Origin: Sphingomonas bacterium
Lineage (GTDB): Bacteria; Pseudomonadota; Alphaproteobacteria; Sphingomonadales; Sphingomonadaceae
DNA length: 9,239 nucleotides
Direction: 5' to 3'
NCBI RefSeq assembly: GCF_903643065.1
Contig: NZ_CAHJWX010000040.1
Span: 1 to 9,239 of the forward strand
In this document: positions 5,970 through 9,239 of the stretch, piece after piece
Numbering within the stretch: position 1 is the stretch's first letter
Layout of the letters: every line of letters begins with the position of its first letter
Notes under the pieces: model-generated
What the model was told of the DNA's origin: nothing
The model's database searches: none
What the model saw: the letters and a program-made list of their open reading frames with translations, nothing else
Position numbers and translations under genes: made by a program

Positions 5970-6000
5970 GCGCGTGGCGGCTGGCGGGACGGCCACGCGC
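5970..6000. promoter_or_regulatory. Inverted repeat between divergent pdxH and thioesterase genes
   Basis: GCGCGTGGC (5970-5978) and GCCACGCGC (5992-6000) are perfect 9-bp inverted repeats with a 13-base spacer, ending 5 bases before the thioesterase ATG at 6006. The position in a short divergent intergenic region would suit an operator. It could equally form a hairpin in the thioesterase leader and hide its ribosome site. No regulator is identifiable. Confidence 0.4.
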
Positions 6001-6005
6001 ATCCT

Positions 6006-6515
6006 ATGCGTCGCGTCATGGGCGACGAACCGCTGGACGGGCTGGCGCAGCTGCGCGCGATGATGGCGACGGGGCGCGGCGGCGCGCCGATCGTCGAATT
6101 GTTCGAGCTGGCGCTGGTCGAGATCGAGGCGGGCCACGCGGTGTTCGAGGGGACGCCCGATCGGCGCTTCTACAACCCGATCGGTTCCGTGCATGGCGGC
6201 TATGCGGCGACCCTGCTCGACAGCGCGTGCGGCATCGCCGTGCACAGCCGCCTGTCGCCGGGCCAGGGCTATACGACGCTGGAGCTGAAGGTGGCGTATC
6301 ATCGCGCGCTGACCGACCGGAGCGGGCGCGTCCGCGCGACGGGGCGGGTGGTCACGCTGGGGCGGCGCGCCGCCTTCGCCGAGGCGACGCTGCACGACGG
6401 GGAGGGCCGGCTGTGCGCGTCCGCGACCTCGACGCTGCTCGTCTTCGACCGGCCGGCCGGCGCGGCGCGCGATGCGACGACATCGCGGGGAACGAGTCCG
6501 CCGGCCGGGGATTGA
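6006..6515 (+). CDS. PaaI-type hotdog-fold thioesterase
   Basis: This is a 169-residue single-domain hotdog protein that probably hydrolyses acyl-CoA or aryl-CoA thioesters in the cytoplasm. The active region RFYNPIGSVHGGYAATLLDS holds N57, H63-G64-G65 on the central helix and D72, matching the PaaI/YbgC-like HGG motif. Later strands (YTTLELKVAYHRAL, GRVRATGRVVTLGRRAAFAE, LCASATSTLLVF) complete the fold. The last 20 residues or so are low-complexity and unlikely to be folded. The start is ATG 6006 or ATG 6018 in the same frame; the region before 6006 has no strong ribosome site, and 6018 (MGDEP) is nearly as good. It is divergent from pdxH and ends 30 bp before ku, so it may share a transcript with ku and ligD. 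The substrate is unknown. Confidence 0.88.
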   Translation: MRRVMGDEPLDGLAQLRAMMATGRGGAPIVELFELALVEIEAGHAVFEGTPDRRFYNPIGSVHGGYAATLLDSACGIAVHSRLSPGQGYTTLELKVAYHRALTDRSGRVRATGRVVTLGRRAAFAEATLHDGEGRLCASATSTLLVFDRPAGAARDATTSRGTSPPAGD

Positions 6516-6545
6516 ATCGCCTCCGCAACGAAGGGACCCGCTCCA

Positions 6546-7469
6546 ATGCCCGCCCGCGCCTATTGGCAAGGCCAGATCCGGCTCGCGCTGGTCTCCATCC
6601 CCGTCGAGATCTATTCGGCGACCAAGTCGGGCGCCCAGATCAGCTTCAAGCAGATCCACGAGCCGACCGGCCAGCCGATCCATTACGAGAAGGTCGTGAC
6701 CGGCGTCGGCCCGATCGACGTCAACGAGATCCGCAAGGGCTATGAGGTCGCCAAGGGCGAGTATGTGCTGCTGGAGCAGGAGGAGATCGACGCGGTCAAG
6801 CTCGAGTCCAAGAAGACGCTGGAGCTGACGCAGTTCGTCGACGCGTCCGAGATCGACGTGCTCTATTACGAGAAGCCCTACTTCGTCGTGCCGGCGGACG
6901 ACCTGGCCGAGGAGGCGTTCATCGTGTTGCGCGAGGCGCTGCGGCGCGCGAAGAAGGTGGGGCTGGGGCAGCTGGCGCTCAGGGGGCGCGAATATGTGGT
7001 GAGCCTCAAGCCGTGCGGGCGCGGCATGGTGCTGGAGACGCTGCGCTATGCGGACGAGGTCAACAAGGCGCAGAGCTATTTCCGCGAGATCCCCGACGCC
7101 CAGCCCGATCCCGAGCTGCTCGACCTCGCCGGCGCGCTGATCGACCGCAAGACCGGGGCGTTCGATCCCCAGGAGTTCCACGACCGCTATGTGGACGCGC
7201 TGCGCGACCTGGTGGAGCGCAAGCGCGCGGCGCACGGCCAGAAGATCATCGAGGACAAGGACAGCGGCGCCGCGCGCTCGGGGAGCAACGTCGTCGACCT
7301 GATGGCGGCGTTGAAGAAGTCGATGGAAGGGCGCGGCGCGGCGAATGACGACGCGGCACCCGCGCCGGCGAAGAAGGCGTCGACCAGGAAGCCGGCCGCC
7401 AAGAAGCCGGCCGAGCCGGCACCGGCACCAGCGCCCGCCAAAAAGCCGGCGGCGCGCAAGCGTGCTTAG
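6546..7469 (+). CDS. ku: Ku protein, non-homologous end-joining DNA-end-binding factor
   Basis: Bacterial Ku is a homodimeric ring that threads onto DNA double-strand ends and recruits LigD. The 307 residues start with the family's ARAYWQGQIRLALVSIPVEI. They continue through the beta-barrel core with FKQIHEPTGQPIHYEKV, KGYEVAKGEYVLLEQEEIDA and IDVLYYEKPYFVVP, and helical GRGMVLETLRYADEV, to about residue 240. The rest (about 265-307) is a disordered Lys/Ala/Pro tail rich in AKK and KPAAKK repeats. Such basic tails occur in other bacterial Ku proteins and affect DNA binding and threading. The start is ATG 6546 with AAGGGA (6531-6536) and a 9-base spacer. It lies between the thioesterase and ligD genes on the same strand, the classic ku-ligD pairing, with a palindromic repeat filling the 128-bp gap to ligD. 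The gene is intact. Confidence 0.96.
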   Translation: MPARAYWQGQIRLALVSIPVEIYSATKSGAQISFKQIHEPTGQPIHYEKVVTGVGPIDVNEIRKGYEVAKGEYVLLEQEEIDAVKLESKKTLELTQFVDASEIDVLYYEKPYFVVPADDLAEEAFIVLREALRRAKKVGLGQLALRGREYVVSLKPCGRGMVLETLRYADEVNKAQSYFREIPDAQPDPELLDLAGALIDRKTGAFDPQEFHDRYVDALRDLVERKRAAHGQKIIEDKDSGAARSGSNVVDLMAALKKSMEGRGAANDDAAPAPAKKASTRKPAAKKPAEPAPAPAPAKKPAARKRA

Positions 7470-7493
7470 CGCTTCGGCGACAGGCAATCTCCC

Positions 7494-7581
7494 GTCACCC
7501 CCGCGAAAGCGGGGGCTCGTCTCCTGCGGGCCGGACTCGGGCAAGCCGCAGGAGATGGGTCCCCGCCTACGCGGCGATGAC
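7494..7581. repeat. Palindromic intergenic repeat between ku and ligD
   Basis: Two 36-base arms (7494-7529 and 7546-7581) are inverted repeats with 29 of 36 positions matching, around a 16-base loop. The outer part is GTCACCCCCGCGAAAGCGGG on the left and CCGCCTACGCGGCGATGAC on the right; the inner ten bases, TCTCCTGCGG, match perfectly. The same type with GAGATGGGTCCCCGCCT occurs again inside ligD at 8188-8293. I recognise it as a widespread proteobacterial palindromic element. The right arm supplies an ATG (7577-7579) in frame with ligD. Confidence 0.85.
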
Positions 7582-7597
7582 GGGCGGGTGGTCCGCC

Positions 7598-9239
7598 GTG
7601 GCTGAAACAGGTCTCCTCGCGCGCTACAACGCCAAGCGCGACTTCGCGAAGACCGCCGAACCCGCCGGCACGATCGCCACCGGCGGCGGCAACGCCTTCA
7701 CCGTCCAGAAGCACGACGCGACGCGGCTGCACTGGGACTTCCGGCTGGAGCTGGACGGCGTGCTCAAGAGCTGGGCGGTGACGCGCGGGCCTTCGCTCGA
7801 TCCGAACGAAAAGCGGCTGGCGGTGCGGACGGAGGATCACCCCCTGTCCTATGCGACGTTCGAGGGGACGATCCCCAAGGGCGAATATGGCGGCGGCACG
7901 GTGATGCTGTGGGATCGCGGCACCTGGACGCCGCATCCCGGCAAGGATCCGGTCAGGACGCTGGCGGACGGGCATCTTCATTTCACGCTCGATGGCGAGC
8001 GGATGCGCGGGGCGTGGCTGATGATCCGGCTCAAGCCGCGTGGGCGCGAGAAGAACGAGAACTGGCTGCTGCGCAAGCTCGACGACGCCGAGGCCGGGAG
8101 CACGGACGTGCTGACCGAGGAGGCGCTGACCAGCGTCGCTACGGGACGGACGATGGCGCAGATCGAGGCGGGGGTGGCGCCCCCGTCGTCCTCCCCGCGC
8201 AAGCGGAGACCCAGCTCCCGCGCCGCGGCCAAGGACGACGGCGCGGCCTTGACCATCGCGAACGAGATGGGTCCCCGCCTGCGCGGGGATGACGAGAGGA
8301 AGAGGCGAGGATCGAAGAAGAAAGGCACCCCGCCGCCCTTCGCCGAGCCGCAATTGTGCACGCTGGTCGACGCGGTGCCCGCCGGGTCCGGCTGGCTGCA
8401 CGAGGTGAAATATGACGGGTATCGCGCGCTGATCGCGGTCGGCGGCGGGCGCGCCGTGGTGCACACGCGGACGGGGCTGGACTGGACGGCGAAGTTCGCC
8501 GGCGTGGCGGAGGCCGCCGCCGCGCTCCCGGTGACGGACGCGCTGATCGATGGCGAGATCGTCGCGTTCAAGGACGGCCGGCCCGACTTCTCGACGCTCA
8601 AGGACGCGATCTCGGCGGGCGGCGCGATGACCTGCCTCGCCTTCGACCTGCTGCGGCTCGACGGCGAGGACCTGACCGCGCTGCCCACCGTCGCGCGCAA
8701 GGAGCGGCTGCGCGCCATCATCGGCACCGACGAGCGCCTTCAGTTCGCCGAGCACGTGCTCGGCGCGGGCGAGGCGCTGTTCGGGCGGATGTGCGCCGAG
8801 GGGCTGGAGGGCGTCGTCTCCAAGCGCGCCGACGCGCCGTATCGCGCGGGGCGGACCAAGGCGTGGCTCAAGGCCAAGTGCACGCACCGGCAGGAGTTCG
8901 TGATCGTCGGCTGGACCGCGTCGGACAAGAGCCGGGGGTTCCGCTCGCTGCTGCTGGGCGTGCACGAGGACGGCACCCTGCGCTACGCGGGCAAGGTCGG
9001 CACCGGCTTCGACCAGGCGATGATGGACGATCTGGCGCGGCGCATGGCGAAGCTGGAGCGCAAGACGCCCACCGTCGCGGCGCCGCGCGCGGCGGTGCGC
9101 GGCGCGCACTGGATCAGCCCCAAGCTGGTCGCGGAGGTCGCCTATGCCGAGGTGACGCCCGATGGCGTGCTGCGCCACGCGAGCTTCCTGGGGCTGCGCG
9201 GGGACAAGGCGGCGGGCGCGGTGGTGGCGGAGGTGCCCG
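7598..9239 (+). CDS. ligD: ATP-dependent DNA ligase D (phosphoesterase-ligase part), 3' end outside the window
   Basis: LigD trims, fills and seals broken ends recruited by Ku. The visible 547 residues are open throughout. The 3'-phosphoesterase domain (about 30-155) has VQKHDATRLHWDFRLELDG and EDHPLSYATFEGTIPKGEYG, with H39, H45, D47, R49 and H81 as the expected metal and phosphate ligands. A linker of about 60 Arg/Lys/Ser-rich residues follows. The adenylation domain has the catalytic lysine K271 in EVKYDGYR, DGEIVAF (E320), EGLEGVVSKR (K409) and WLKAKC (K425, K427), then the start of the OB domain. A polymerase domain is expected downstream (PE-LIG-POL order). The chosen start is GTG 7598, giving MAETGLLARYNAKRDFAKT, with only a weak GGGTGG ribosome site. 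ATG 7577, in frame, lies in the repeat before the gene. Residues about 197-232 of the linker are encoded by a palindromic repeat. Confidence 0.95.
   Translation, partial: MAETGLLARYNAKRDFAKTAEPAGTIATGGGNAFTVQKHDATRLHWDFRLELDGVLKSWAVTRGPSLDPNEKRLAVRTEDHPLSYATFEGTIPKGEYGGGTVMLWDRGTWTPHPGKDPVRTLADGHLHFTLDGERMRGAWLMIRLKPRGREKNENWLLRKLDDAEAGSTDVLTEEALTSVATGRTMAQIEAGVAPPSSSPRKRRPSSRAAAKDDGAALTIANEMGPRLRGDDERKRRGSKKKGTPPPFAEPQLCTLVDAVPAGSGWLHEVKYDGYRALIAVGGGRAVVHTRTGLDWTAKFAGVAEAAAALPVTDALIDGEIVAFKDGRPDFSTLKDAISAGGAMTCLAFDLLRLDGEDLTALPTVARKERLRAIIGTDERLQFAEHVLGAGEALFGRMCAEGLEGVVSKRADAPYRAGRTKAWLKAKCTHRQEFVIVGWTASDKSRGFRSLLLGVHEDGTLRYAGKVGTGFDQAMMDDLARRMAKLERKTPTVAAPRAAVRGAHWISPKLVAEVAYAEVTPDGVLRHASFLGLRGDKAAGAVVAEVP
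8188..8293. repeat. Palindromic repeat inserted in frame within ligD
   Basis: The 30-base arms 8188-8217 (GTCCTCCCCGCGCAAGCGGA onward) and 8264-8293 (GAGATGGGTCCCCGCCTGCG onward) are inverted repeats matching at 26 of 30 positions, around a 46-base centre. The right arm is nearly identical to the right arm of the ku-ligD intergenic copy (GAGATGGGTCCCCGCCT is shared). The ligD frame runs through without a stop and reads SPRKRRPSS on one arm and NEMGPRLRGDDE on the other. It lies between the phosphoesterase and ligase domains. Confidence 0.85.

Noticed and set aside
6489..6514. GGAAC as an EcfG -35 box before ku
   Set aside because: The sequence 17 bases on is ATTG, not CGTT-like, and it lies in the thioesterase coding region.
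5919..7544. Extension of pdxH upstream into a 733-residue protein
   Set aside because: The extra sequence is antisense to the thioesterase and ku genes, and the PdxH family start fits GTG 5918.
8188..8293. A frameshift or pseudogene in ligD caused by the repeat
   Set aside because: Codon-by-codon reading from 7598 to 9239 shows no stop or frame change, and motifs on both sides are in the same frame.
7466..9178. 570-codon minus-strand ORF opposite ligD
   Set aside because: It is the mirror of a high-GC gene: the plus strand has all the ligase and phosphoesterase motifs, while the minus product is repetitive Arg/Ala/His with no domain.

Overview
The window looks like a chromosomal segment of a high-GC alphaproteobacterium, most likely a sphingomonad (Sphingomonas or a relative). 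The reasons are a SciP/DUF1153 cell-cycle regulator, which is an alphaproteobacterial family, strongly G/C-ending codons throughout, and palindromic intergenic repeats of a type I associate with sphingomonad genomes. The genus is an inference. There is no rRNA, CRISPR array, transposase or phage gene, and I could not make out a tRNA. The content is mostly ordinary housekeeping and stress genes, and I do not see a new multi-gene system. The most unusual feature is a repeat element lying inside a DNA-repair gene.

Layout. (1) 1-745, minus strand: the N-terminal two thirds of an RND-efflux periplasmic adaptor, with a candidate promoter (785-813) overlapped by a dyad (799-824). (2) 746-1194: no intact gene. 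From 842 to 933 I see nothing identifiable. From 946 to 1140 lies what may be the remnant of a secreted SIMPL-domain protein, followed by a strong hairpin. (3) 1195-1855, minus strand: a small GlsB/YeaQ-type stress membrane protein and, upstream of it, sciP. (4) 1856-2344: a 489-bp gap between the divergent sciP and mnmA genes. It holds several inverted repeats, a weak 74-codon reading frame with coding-like codon use, and a palindromic block just upstream of mnmA. (5) 2345-3442, plus strand: mnmA, a tRNA 2-thiouridylase, convergent with a PhzF-family isomerase gene across a double-hairpin terminator. (6) 3501-5918, minus strand: pdxH, a CDF metal transporter overlapping pdxH by 4 bp, and phzF. 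A REP-like palindrome separates phzF from the transporter gene. (7) 6006-9239, plus strand: a hotdog thioesterase, ku, and the first 547 codons of ligD, which runs off the window.

How the genes relate. Ku and LigD form the two-component bacterial non-homologous end-joining system: Ku binds broken ends and recruits LigD, which processes and seals them. LigD here has the order phosphoesterase then ligase, so a polymerase domain is expected beyond the window edge. Two copies of one palindromic repeat family are tied to this locus. One lies between ku and ligD and carries a possible alternative ligD start codon. The other lies inside ligD, in frame, and encodes about 36 residues of the linker between the phosphoesterase and ligase domains. 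pdxH and the CDF gene are translationally coupled. The remaining neighbours seem to be independent housekeeping genes.
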